Source of the DNA: Elymus sibiricus
Taxonomy: Eukaryota; Streptophyta; Magnoliopsida; Poales; Poaceae
Reading direction: 5' to 3'
Length of the DNA: 64,000 bases
Assembly: GCA_039707655.1 (NCBI GenBank)
Contig: CM077671.1
Coordinates: 367,004,720-367,068,719 of the forward strand
A program made the translations under genes and the position numbers. Below the pieces are notes generated by a model. The model worked only from the letters and a program-made list of their open reading frames with translations. It had not been told where the DNA came from and made no database searches. This document shows, one piece after another, positions 12,742 through 22,116 of this stretch; position 1 is the stretch's first letter, and each line of letters opens with the position of its first letter.

Positions 12742-14504
12742 TGTTGGAAATATGCCCTAGAGGCAATAATAAAATGGTTATTATTATATTTCCTTGTTCA
12801 TGATAATCGTTTATTATCCTTGCTATAATTGTATTGATTGGAAACTCAAATACATGTGTGGGTACATAGACAACACTGTGTCCCTAGTATGCCTCTAATA
12901 GACTAGTTCGTTGATCAAAGATGGTCAAGGTTTTCTAGCCATAGACATGAGATGTCATTTGATAAACGGGATCACATCATTAGGAGAATGATGTGATGGA
13001 CAAGACCCAAACTATGAACGTAGCATATGATCGTGTCAGTTTATTGTTATTGTTTCTGCATGTCAAAGTATATGTTCCTATGACCTTGAGATCATGCAAC
13101 TCACTGACACTGGAGGAATACCTTGTGTGTATCAAACGTCGCAACGTAACTGGGTGACTATAAAGATGCTCTACAGGTATCTCCGAGGGTGTCTGTTGAG
13201 TGGGCATGGATCAAGACTGGGATTTGTTACTCCGTGTGACGGAGAGGTATCTCAGGGCCCACTCGGTAATACAACATCACAATAAGCCTTGCAAGCAAAG
13301 TGACTAAAGAGATTAGCCACGGGATCTTGTATTACGGAACGAGTAAAGAGACTTGCCGGTAACGAGATTGAACTAGGTATAGAGATACCGACGATCGAAT
13401 CTCGGGCAAGTAACATATCAATAAACAAAGGGAACATCATACGAGATTAACTGAATCCTTGACATAGAGGTTCAACCGATAAAGATCTTCGTAGAATATG
13501 TAGGAACCAATATGGGCATCCAGGTCCCACTATTGGTTATTGACCGTAGAGGTGTCTCGGTCATGTCTACATAGTTCTCGAACCCGCAGGGTCTGCACAC
13601 TTAACGTTCGTTGACGTTTCGGTAGTATTGAGATATATGTGTTGGTGACCGAAGGTTGTTCGGAGTCCCGGATGAGATCCCGGACGTCACGAGGAGCTCC
13701 GGAATGGTCCGGAGGTAAAGATTTATATATAGGAAAGTGGTATTTGGGTTCCGGAAAAGTTTCGGATATTTCCGATAGTGTACCGGGAGTGACGAATGGG
13801 TTCCGGGGGTCCACCGGGTGGGGCCCACCCACCCCGGGGGCCACATGGGCCCAAGAGGTGGCGCACCAGCCCCTAATGGGCTGGAGAACCGACCCCATAA
13901 GGGCCCATATGCCCAAGAGGAAAAAAGGTGGAGATAGGAAGGAATAGGACTCCTTCCTAATATGAATCCACTTCCTAGTAGGAAGTGGATTGGACTCCTC
14001 CTTGCCCTAGGGAGGCTTGCTCCTCCCTCTCCCTCCTATATATACTAGAGGAATAGAGCCCCAAAACACACGGCCACGTGCTAGTTCTCTATTCTCTAGT
14101 TCCTCCACCAAATAGATTCCGGTAGTGCTTAGGCGAAGCCCTGCCGGGATAACTCCACCACCACCACCACCACGCCGTCGTGCTGCTGGAGATCTCATCC
14201 ACCTCTCCGCCCCCTCTTGCTGGATCAAGAAGGCGGAGATCGTCATCGAGTTGTACGTGTTCTGAACGCGGAGGTGCCGTCCGTTCGGCGCTAGATCGGG
14301 ACAGATCGTGATTGGATCGTGGGACGACTTGCGATTTGGATCGCGAAGACGTTCGACTACATCAACCGCGTTTCTTAACGCTTCCCGCTTAGCTATCTAC
14401 AAGGGTACGTAGATCCACTCTCCCTCTCGTAGATGCTCATCACCATGGATTGATGTTGCGTGTGCGTAGGAATTTTTTTGTTTCCCATGCAACGTTCCCC
14501 AACA
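12742..14504 (+). repeat. 3' LTR of the Angela-type element
   Basis: This pairs with the LTR at 5963-7721. The TATA box is at about 14037-14044. It ends CCCCAACA and is followed by the CGTAT target duplication. Confidence 0.95.
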
Positions 14505-14509
14505 CGTAT

Positions 14510-15551
14510 CCACATAAAGGTTATATTGTCATAGATCCTTTAACATGTGGTGCTTGCCCAATATCTTTGCTAGCCAAAAATTCCGCACTAAGTAGAGATA
14601 CTACTTGTGCATACAAAAACACAAACCAAACTCTTTCTTTGAGTGTCGACCATACCTACCTATGGATCGAGAAAGATCCTTCAAGTAAGTTGTCATCGGT
14701 GCAATAAGGCCATAAAAATTGGTTCTAAAAGTGTTTTGATCAATTAGTGTAAGAGAAAATTGAGCGTTATACGAACTTATGATGGCAAAGTAATAAAAAC
14801 GACGGACTGCATAATAAAGGTTGCTATCATAGGGGGCAATATAGCGTGACGTTCTTTTACATTAAGGGATTGGTCATACAAACCAATAAGCGCATGACAA
14901 CCTCTGCTTCCCTCTGCGAAGGGTCTATCTTTTACTTTTATGCAATTACTTTTATGTAAGAGTCAAAGTATTCTTCCCTATTCCTTTTTACTTTTTCTTT
15001 TGCAAGCATCATGTGGTGAGGAAAGATCTAGGCACATATATCCAGTTGGATATGGGTGGGCATGAGTTATTATTGTTGACATCACCCTCGAGGTGAGTGA
15101 GTTGGGAGGCAAAACTATAAGCCCCTATCTTCCTACGTGTCCGGTTGAAACTTTTTGTTCATGGGTATGTCGTGAGCGTTAGCAATCATAGAAGACTAAA
15201 TGATGGTTGAGTATGTGGACTTGCCAAGAGGCTCCTACATGAGACCCTTCCTGAAAATATGATGAATTGTAGTTGCAAAGTTGACTGAGAACATAGTTTG
15301 TTGGTTCCCAATAAGGTTTATGCTTCATACTTCTATGTTGTGATGAATTATTACTTGTTCATGAGAAGCTATATGATAGAAATGTATTGAAATAAGTTCT
15401 TATGATAGAGTTTGTTGTTGTTATGTTAATAAGCATGATGCTTTTATGTCCGTATTTTGTTTTTATCGACACCTCTCTCTCAAACCATGTGGACATGCTT
15501 TTCAATATCGGCTTTCGCTTGAGGACAAGCGAGGTCTAAGCTTGGGGGAGT
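14510..15551 (+). other. 3' untranslated region of the Athila-type element, second half, with polypurine tract
   Basis: Non-coding sequence resumes after the copia insertion. The polypurine tract CTTGGGGGAG at 15541-15550 sits one base before the 3' LTR. The longest frames here have no recognisable domain. Confidence 0.75.
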
Positions 15552-17073
15552 TGATACGTCCATTTTGCATCATGATTTCCTACTGTTATTTACTTTGTTT
15601 TGTTGAATAATAATGCTTTGGGGAGTGATTCTAATGCCTTTTCTCTCATAATATGCAAGGTTTACACCAAGAGGGAGAATACCGGCAGCTGGAATTCTGG
15701 ACCCAAGAAAAGCACGTCAGAGATACCTATTCTGCACAACTCCAATGAAGCTGAAAATTTACGGAGATTAGTTTTGCATTTAATAAAAAAATACCGGAGC
15801 TGAAAACTACCGGGGGAGGCCCACCAGGTGGGCACAACCCACCAGGGCGCGCCAGGCACCCCTGGGCGCGCCCTGATGGGTTGTGCTAACCCAGGCCCAC
15901 CTCCGGTGCCGATCTTCTGGTATAAATTCCCAAAAAAACCTAGAAAAAATAAGAGGAGGACTTTCGGGACGAAGCGCCATCGCCTCGAGGCGAAACTTGG
16001 GCAGGAGCACTTTTGCCCTCCGGCGGAGCGATTCCGCCGGGGGAACTTCCCTCCCGGAGGGGGAAATCGAAGCTATCGTCATCACCAACACCCCTCTCAT
16101 ATTTGGGAGGCCAATCTTCATTAACATCTTCAACAGCACCATCTCCTCTCAAACCCTAGTTCATCTCTTGTGTTCAATCTTTGTACCGGAACCTCAGATT
16201 GGTACATGTGGGTGACTAGTAGTGTTGATTACCTTGCGTAGTTGATTACTATACGGTTTATTTGGTGGAAGATTATATGTTCAGATCCAATATGCTATTC
16301 AATACCTCTCTGATCTTGAACATGTTTATTATTTGTGAGTAGTTACCTTTGTTCTTGAGGTCACGGGAGAAGTCATGTTGCGAGTAATCATATGAATTGG
16401 ATATGTGTTCGATATTTTGATGATATGTATGTTGTGATTCCCTTAGTGGTGTCATGTGAACGTCGACTACATGACACTTTACCATTCATGGGCCTAAGGG
16501 AAGACATTGGGGAGTAGTTATTAGATGATGGGTTGCTAGAGTGACAGAAGCTTAAATCCTAATTTATGCGCTACTTCGTAAGGGGCTGATTTGGATCCAC
16601 ACGTTTAAGGCTATGGTTAGACTTTGTCTTAATACTTTTCTCGTAGTTGCGGATGCTTGCGAGGGGGTTAATCATAAATAGGTTGTTAGTTGAAGTAAGA
16701 GCAGCACCTTAGCACCGGTCCACCCGCATATCAAATTATCAAAGTAGCGAACACGAATCAAACCAACATGATAAAAGTGACTAGACGAATTTCTTATGTA
16801 CCCTCAAGAACACTTTGCCTATTACTAGTGATTGTTTTGGCCTGTCCTTTGCCTCAAAAGGATTGGGCTATCTTGCTGCACCTTATTTACTGTTACCGTT
16901 ACTTGCTCGTTACAAAATATCTTGATATCAAACTATTTGTTACCTATAATTTCAGTGCTTGTAGAAATTACCTTGCTGAAAACCGCTTGTCATTTCCTTC
17001 TGCTCCTCGTTGGGTTCGACACTCTTACTTATCAAAAGAACTACGATTGATCCCCTATATTTGTGGGTCATCA
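15552..17073 (+). repeat. 3' LTR of the Athila-type element
   Basis: The 1522-bp LTR starts TGATACGTCCATTTTGCATC and ends GGGTCATCA. It belongs to the same family as the solo LTR at 50104-51624 (1521 bp), which aligns along its whole length in reverse complement. It contains the promoter hairpin and TATA box described separately. Short frames such as 15828-16124 are by-products of the LTR sequence. Confidence 0.95.
15832..15927 (+). promoter_or_regulatory. LTR promoter: GC-rich hairpin plus TATA box
   Basis: The inverted arms 15832-15853 and 15864-15886 pair over about 22 bp with one mismatch, leaving a 10-base loop (AGGCACCCCT). Each arm carries GGCGCGCC. The TATA box TATAAAT is at 15921-15927, 34 bp after the hairpin. 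Three other LTRs in the window have the same arrangement. Confidence 0.7.
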
Positions 17074-17078
17074 GACAG

Positions 17079-17397
17079 CCCCGCACGCATCAGCCCGAAG
17101 AAGCTACTCATGTAGCCGCGACGCTTCGACCGAGAGCAGAGAATTGATGCGTCACCTGCAGACGACCTCTCCGCCGCCCTTAGCACACCCGCCATCGCGT
17201 CGCCGTCCTCCCGCGCCAGCGCCCGCCGACAAAGGCGGCCCCGCACGCATCCGTCCGAAGAAGCAACTCCCATAGTCTCGACGCTTTGACAGAGAGCAGA
17301 CGCCGATGCGTCGCCTGCAGACGACCACCCCGCCGCCCAGCACACCCGTCATCGCATAGCTGTCCTCCCGCACCATCGCCCGTCAAAAGGAGAGGAA
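17079..17397. repeat. GC-rich tandem duplication, two units of about 160 bp
   Basis: CCCCGCACGCATC begins at 17079 and again at 17239. The two units align throughout (GACGCTT, GAGAGCAGA, GATGCGTC, CTGCAGACGACC, CCTCCCGC), with substitutions. The frames on either strand vary between the units, so coding is not supported. Confidence 0.8.
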
Positions 17398-18300
17398 GAG
17401 AGGCCGCGCTGTCGCACCACTCGGGCTTTGCCCGTCAGAGCCAGCCAGCGGCGGCAGGGGAGGAAGGGAGCGTAATTTCCCATATCATGAACAGTCAAAG
17501 TTCACGTGGATGATGCTGCTGCTTTTGTTCGGATACTGGAATTAGGGACGAAGGGCGCGGCGGCTAGGGTTCGCTGCGGGAGTGTGGCTAGTCCGTGTGT
17601 CACTGCTCCGAAGTCAGATTTGACATAGATGATCACATATTATCGTATTAAGCTTAGATGATCACATATTATCGTATTAGCTGGATTTTATTTCAGGCAT
17701 TGACGCTATTCGTTCAGCTGTATGACACGTCCGACGACCATAAGGCAAGGTGTCGTTCCGTCGACACGTTCGTCAAATACGAGGTGATTAACAATGACTT
17801 TCCTAAGATTTGCTTGAAGTGTATCTGTAGACTTTCCTAAGATTTGCATGTATGTATGTCCGTAAAGACTTCGTCTTTGTCTTTCCAAGATGCTCATATG
17901 GATGAGGACATGCGTGCATGCGTGCGTACGTTTTGTGAGCTTTCTGAAGAACATCCCACGAGGTGTTATCCAACATGGTAGCCTGTCAGGGGGAGCTGTC
18001 GATCAACGTGGCCGCAAGACAACACCGAGACGACCGGACGATCGATCGACACTTTGCGAACTTGTATAACAGTGGCAAAGGAACGGAACATCAACCGTAC
18101 GTTTTTATTCTTAATTATTATTATATCTTAGCCCGCCCATGCATGCATCGATCGAGATGCAGTAGCTAGCTGGCCAGTGGAGTACATGCGATACGTAGAA
18201 GGGGGACACACACACACCCATTCAAGTAGGTACACAACGTATGGTTCCATGGGCTAGCTAGCTGACGTACGGCGAGGACCAGCTGCCATGGCACATATGA
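17398..18300. other. Low-copy intergenic sequence
   Basis: No gene is recognised. A 25-bp sequence with the core GATGATCACATATTATCG is repeated directly at about 17626 and 17653. The stretch near 17880-18300 is the likely 3' flank of the minus-strand defensin. Confidence 0.5.
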
Positions 18301-18665
18301 TTAGCACTGCCTCATGCACTTGCACCGGCGCAGGGGGCCGTCGCAGTTGCCGCCGCCCCAGCCTTCTTGCATGCAGACCTGCGCGCAGTTCTTGTTGGAC
18401 ATGCACGGCCCCTTAAACCCCGCGCTGCGCCGCCGGCAGATCCTCGCCTCCGCCCCCGGCACGACGGCCTCCTCTGCATCCATCCATCCGTTCATGCTTG
18501 TCAAACGTATGTCAACATGTATGTAACATAATATATAAACTATGTGCGTAGCGTACAGACTGATCTGATGAAAATGGTGAGGGAACAAATCAATTAACAC
18601 GTACGTGCGATGAGGAGGAGAAGCAGGACCAAAGCCACCTGCGTCGCCACCTTCTTGGTCCACAT
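18301..18665 (-). CDS. Plant defensin (gamma-thionin family), two exons
   Basis: Exon 1 is 18605-18665 and exon 2 is 18301-18473 (minus strand). The intron at 18474-18604 has GT/AG ends, and the phase is consistent (61 + 173 nt, 77 codons plus stop). Residues 1-20 form a signal peptide with a poly-leucine core. A short acidic linker follows, then a mature domain with eight cysteines spaced C-x10-C-x5-C-x3-C-x9-C-x6-C-x-C-x3-C, the disulfide scaffold of plant defensins, ending in Cys at the C terminus. Family members are secreted antimicrobial or defence peptides; the exact target is unknown. The gene is divergent from a related defensin gene 3 kb away. A TATA box lies 121 bp upstream of the ATG. 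No defects are seen. Confidence 0.88.
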
Positions 18666-18785
18666 GGTGAACGGACGGGCTGGGAGCGATCTCAACTTTG
18701 TGCTGCGTACGTCTGGCAGTGGCTGGCTTTGTTGGTGGTGGAGTCGTGTGCTGTGGGTAGCTATGTGCGGATTGATGATAGCAGC

Positions 18786-18793
18786 TTTATATA
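18786..18793 (-). promoter_or_regulatory. TATA box of the minus-strand defensin
   Basis: The minus strand reads TATATAAA here, 121 bp upstream of the start codon at 18665, giving a 5' UTR of roughly 90 nt. The MULE at 18903 lies only about 110 bp further upstream, so the promoter that is unique to this gene is very short. Confidence 0.65.
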
Positions 18794-18902
18794 CATGAGC
18801 TCCGACCCGGGTCGTGCATGGACTCGAAGCAGCATGCATGCATCGTGGCGTGCACGCGCGGAAAGGCTGGCCGCGTGGCGTGCCGCATGATCGATCCCGT
18901 TC

Positions 18903-20274
18903 GGAAAAAGTCCATTTTCAACCCTAAACTCATAGAGGTTTGGCGGAATGAACCCTCAAGTCAAAATCCCGATCGATTGCACCATGAACTATGCAATCCC
19001 AGTCTAAATTAAACCCTGAAATCGTTTGGCAAACGAGGATTGTCGACATATGACCGGGATTGATGCCATTTCACACTGTTCCTCGTTGGGCCGGCCCGTT
19101 TTTGATTTTCTTCTTCTTTAATACGCGCAGTTTTTATTTATTTTTTAAAACTACAAAAATAAGCACGGAGGCTGACCCGAATCCAAGACCTCTCTTTTTC
19201 TGTTTACATATTTTTCTTAAATTCGTGGTCATCTTAATAGGAAATAGAAAACAAAAAAAGAACATCATGAACCAGATTTTCAAAAGGATAAAATGGTCAT
19301 GAATATGTTCGCGTACTTCAAAATATGTTCGTATTTTCTATTTATTTTTTTGGGAATTTTGGAAACCATTTCTGTTTTCAAAAAATGTTCACAAATTAAA
19401 AAATGTGGCGGAGCTAGGAAATATTTGTAAATTTTCAACGAAATATCAGAGCCTGGGCAAATATTTGTAAACAGTGGCGAAGCTAGCAAATTGTCAGAGC
19501 CTGGGCACACCGCAAACTAAAATACTACACTTTTGCCATACACAAAAAATCCATCTTCAGACAAAAGAGTGTAAAAATAAATCAAGTAACAAAAAAAATG
19601 TCATAATGTTAAATTACTAACAATAATGTCGAATTTTTTTCATAGCTTCCGAATGAAATTGGTTTTGTGTTTCAAAATTTACATATTTATAAAACATTTG
19701 AGACCGTAAATTTTCAGAATTTTTAAAACATTTGAGACATAGTTTTTACCAATTGTCAACGAAATTTGGTTTTCACTCCCTCGTGCAAGCTAGGGCGCAC
19801 ACATTGGCAGTTCGCGCTCGTGGTCTGGAGCAGACGAACGGCCATCGATCGACTCGCCTCCAGCGTTCTTCCCTTTTTTCAGCTTCTCGTGTCTCCAGCC
19901 AGGTGATGGCCTCCTACGGCCCAAAGAGCAGACAAAAAATGTGCACGCTGGCTGATGTGAGCTCGTCACGGGTCTCTCTGTTCGTCCTGTGCGATGTTTT
20001 TGCGTTCAATAAGTGTTCCCTTTAACAAGAAAAAAAATATTTTTTAAAAGACAAAAAAATACAAATGGGCTGGCCGAGGACGGAGGACTGATGCGTGCCT
20101 TGGCCCACCAGGCGGACGAATCCCTGCCAAGTCAGCGTTTTTATACCTCAAACGACTTCAGGGTTCGATTTAGACCGGGATTGCATAGTTCAGGGTGCAA
20201 TCGACCAGGATTTCAACTTGAGGGTTCGTTTCGTCGAACCTCTACGAGTTCAGGGTTGAAAATAGACTTTTTCC
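18903..20274. mobile_element. Non-autonomous Mutator-like element (MULE) with 9-bp target duplication
   Basis: Terminal inverted repeats of about 130 bp (18903-19031 and 20147-20274) begin GGAAAAAGTC, with scattered mismatches. ATCCCGTTC is duplicated exactly at 18894-18902 and 20275-20283. Long TIRs and a 9-bp duplication are diagnostic of Mutator-like elements. The 1372-bp element contains no transposase. Its interior is AT-rich with poly-T/poly-A tracts and a short GC-rich block at 19780-19990. I see no convincing captured exon. It lies between the two divergent defensin genes. Confidence 0.9.
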
Positions 20275-20283
20275 ATCCCGTTC

Positions 20284-20847
20284 ACGTGGCGGCCTCGGTA
20301 CACGCGGCGGCCACGTATGTACGCGCGAGACAGTGTTCGCTTTTGGCTGCGGCGGTGCATGCATGCCAGGTTGCCAGGCACGAGAGCGTTTGGTAGTCGG
20401 CGCCTCGGCGGGTAAGGTAGGGCCGCCGAGGTAGTAGAACGGCGAGCTGTCTTGGGTTCGTGGCTCGTCCACGGGCGGCTTGGGCTTGCATGCAGGACAG
20501 CGCGCGCGCGGGAAGCCCCACCCGCCGGTAGGACCACGGATCGATCGAGACTTCGAGAGTGATCCCACGGGTGCACGCAGTCGTTTAGACGATGGACGAT
20601 AATATTTCAATCAAATGGCTTTCATTTTCATGTGGAAACACATGTAATTTCGTTCACTGCCTACCGTGTTATCAGATTTGAAAGACTGCATTTGCTGGAG
20701 ATTGTTAGGGAGTGGGACGAATATGCATGGCTCCTAGTAACCAGTTTTTGTCTGGCTTGCAATGCGGGATAGGCGTTGGGACTTGAACGGCGAGCGGCGC
20801 AGCCTTGCGAGACCTCCATTCCATCGACCCTTTTTGCGACCAGGCAC
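20284..20847. other. Intergenic sequence between the MULE and a MITE
   Basis: It is GC-rich (20300-20530), then AT-rich. Overlapping open frames exist on the minus strand, but they show no domain and look like products of GC bias. No gene is called. Confidence 0.4.
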
Positions 20848-21256
20848 TTAGAGCATCTACAGCCGGACCCTCTATATGCTCCTCAAACGTTCGGAACGCC
20901 CTCTCGATCACTGACCGGTCACAAAAATGCGACCCAACCGGACCCTTCATATCCGTCTCAAACGCCTGGACTGACCGGCACCCCTCATATCCATCTCAAA
21001 TATGGGGCCAATATGAGGGCTCGCGGACGCGTCCGGACACGCCCGGTCAGTCCACCACGTAGGACGCGACCCCACTCCGGATCACCTTTTCTCTTTATCT
21101 CTCTTCTTCTCCACCAATCACGTGCAAGTGACCGGACATATGAGAAGAAAAAATAAGAAGTGTGGCTGCGCAGACCAAATTATAGGAGCTCAAAACGAAC
21201 ACGCCCGGTCACTTTTAAGGGGTCAGATTTGTTAGGGTCGGCTGTAGATGCTCTAA
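20848..21256. mobile_element. MITE with TIR TTAGAGCATCTACAGCCG
   Basis: TTAGAGCATCTACAGCCG at the left matches CGGCTGTAGATGCTCTAA at the right. The interior is rich in CCGGTCA/TGACCGG blocks that also pair between the halves. At 409 bp with no coding capacity it is a MITE. The TA/TTA flank suggests PIF/Harbinger, but the target duplication is ambiguous, so the superfamily is not fixed. It lies about 250 bp upstream of the TATA box of the plus-strand defensin. Confidence 0.75.
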
Positions 21257-21502
21257 GAGTTTTGAGACCATCGATCATCTCGTAGTCCAACGCACCTTCG
21301 TCACAAGAGAACTTCGGTTCAAATTCTTGCGTCCAGAGGAGCAACTCTTCTCACCCCCAGCATACAGACGCACGGTGAGTTGGAAAGTAGGAGCTGAACC
21401 ACACGGCGTTCCTGCCCGACGGGTGGCATGCTGCATGCAGATGCCTGCCACGAATACACCTGCATGCATGCACGGCAGCGTCCTCCTCCGGTCCAAACTC
21501 CC

Positions 21503-21510
21503 TATAAGTA
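21503..21510 (+). promoter_or_regulatory. TATA box of the plus-strand defensin
   Basis: TATAAGTA lies 128-135 bp upstream of the ATG at 21638, giving a leader of about 100 nt. Confidence 0.6.
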
Positions 21511-21637
21511 GAGAGCTTCTCTTCCTGGCAACAACAGGATACACGGTCGCCTGGATCAGAAGCTCTAGCTTGTTTCACCTCAAGAGAAAAAGGCTTTGCT
21601 CCATCAACGCCTGCCTAACTTACCGCCACAGAAGCCA

Positions 21638-21987
21638 ATGGAGTTCAAGCCGAAGGCAACCGTGTGCGCGGTGCTGCTGGTGCTGCTCCTGCTTTCCTTA
21701 TGTACGTAAGCCTGAAAGGCCGCTCCTAAACTTAATCTGCATGCTTTGCTGCTTATGGCCGATTGTGGGCTAACGCTTGTGGTCTGGACCCCTTTTTTTC
21801 AGACGACGGCGGCGACGGTGGCGTCGGCGTGGCGGAGGCGCGGATATGCACGGGGAAGAGCCAGCACCACTCGTCCCCGTGCATCTCGGACAAGAGCTGC
21901 GCCAGGACGTGCGTCAGCGAGCACGGCGCACACTGGACGGCCGGCTACTGCCACCTCAGGCGCTGCACTTGCCAGAGGGAATGCTAG
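21638..21987 (+). CDS. Plant defensin-like cysteine-rich peptide, two exons
   Basis: Exon 1 is 21638-21701 and exon 2 is 21803-21987. The intron at 21702-21802 has GT/AG ends with a T-rich tract before the acceptor. The phase fits (64 + 185 nt; 82 codons plus stop TAG). A hydrophobic signal peptide (about residues 8-21) is followed by a Gly/Asp-rich linker and an eight-cysteine domain spaced C-x10-C-x5-C-x3-C-x12-C-x4-C-x-C-x3-C. The last loops differ from the canonical defensin spacing of the minus-strand gene, although x12+x4 has nearly the same total as x9+x6. The intron position after the signal peptide is the same as in that gene, so the two are likely old paralogues. The product is predicted to be secreted, with a defence role inferred from the family. 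Confidence 0.82.
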
Positions 21988-22110
21988 GGCAGACGCTCCG
22001 CGCGCGAGCGACCCCCGGCCCGGCCATGGCGCCGTCGGGTCGAACGAACCCCCTACGTAGTATCTTAATTACCATGTACCCACCCACTCGCTGCCTCTGT
22101 CAGGAAATGT

Positions 22111-22116
22111 AATAAA
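22111..22116 (+). terminator. Poly(A) signal of the plus-strand defensin
   Basis: AATAAA lies 124 bp after the stop codon and is the first such hexamer downstream. Confidence 0.5.

Larger units (their letters stand above)
5963..14504 (+). mobile_element. Angela/BARE-1/WIS-type Ty1/copia retrotransposon, complete in structure, coding region decayed
   Basis: LTRs of 1759 bp (5963-7721) and 1763 bp (12742-14504) begin TGTTGGAAATATGCC and end CCCCAACA. The target duplication CGTAT is perfect (5958-5962 and 14505-14509). The primer binding site TGGTATCAGAGC and the polypurine tract GTGCAAGTGGGAGAC are in place. The internal domains run gag, protease, integrase, RT, RNase H, which is the copia order. 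Many frameshifts and stops break every domain, so the element cannot move by itself. It is inserted in sense orientation in the Athila-type element. Confidence 0.95.
1..17073 (+). mobile_element. Athila-type Ty3/gypsy LTR retrotransposon, 5' end outside window, split by a copia insertion
   Basis: The order gag, aspartic protease, reverse transcriptase, RNase H, integrase, third ORF, polypurine tract and 3' LTR is that of a Ty3/gypsy element. The extra ORF after pol and the gag type point to the Athila lineage, which in wheat includes abundant families such as Sabrina, Fatima and WHAM; I do not assign a family name. The element is interrupted at 5962 by an Angela-type copia element and resumes at 14510 after the CGTAT target duplication (5958-5962 and 14505-14509). 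The 5' LTR lies left of the window. GACAG at 17074-17078 is the candidate flanking duplication but cannot be paired. Several nonsense codons and frameshifts mean that it cannot make a full polyprotein. Confidence 0.9.

Noticed and set aside
20242..20610. A 122-codon minus-strand frame next to the MULE
   Set aside because: It crosses the MULE boundary and target duplication and competes with two other open frames in the same GC-rich stretch.
21327..21773. A 148-codon plus-strand frame covering the defensin leader and first exon
   Set aside because: It is out of frame with the defensin signal peptide and runs into the intron; the two-exon defensin model accounts for the region.
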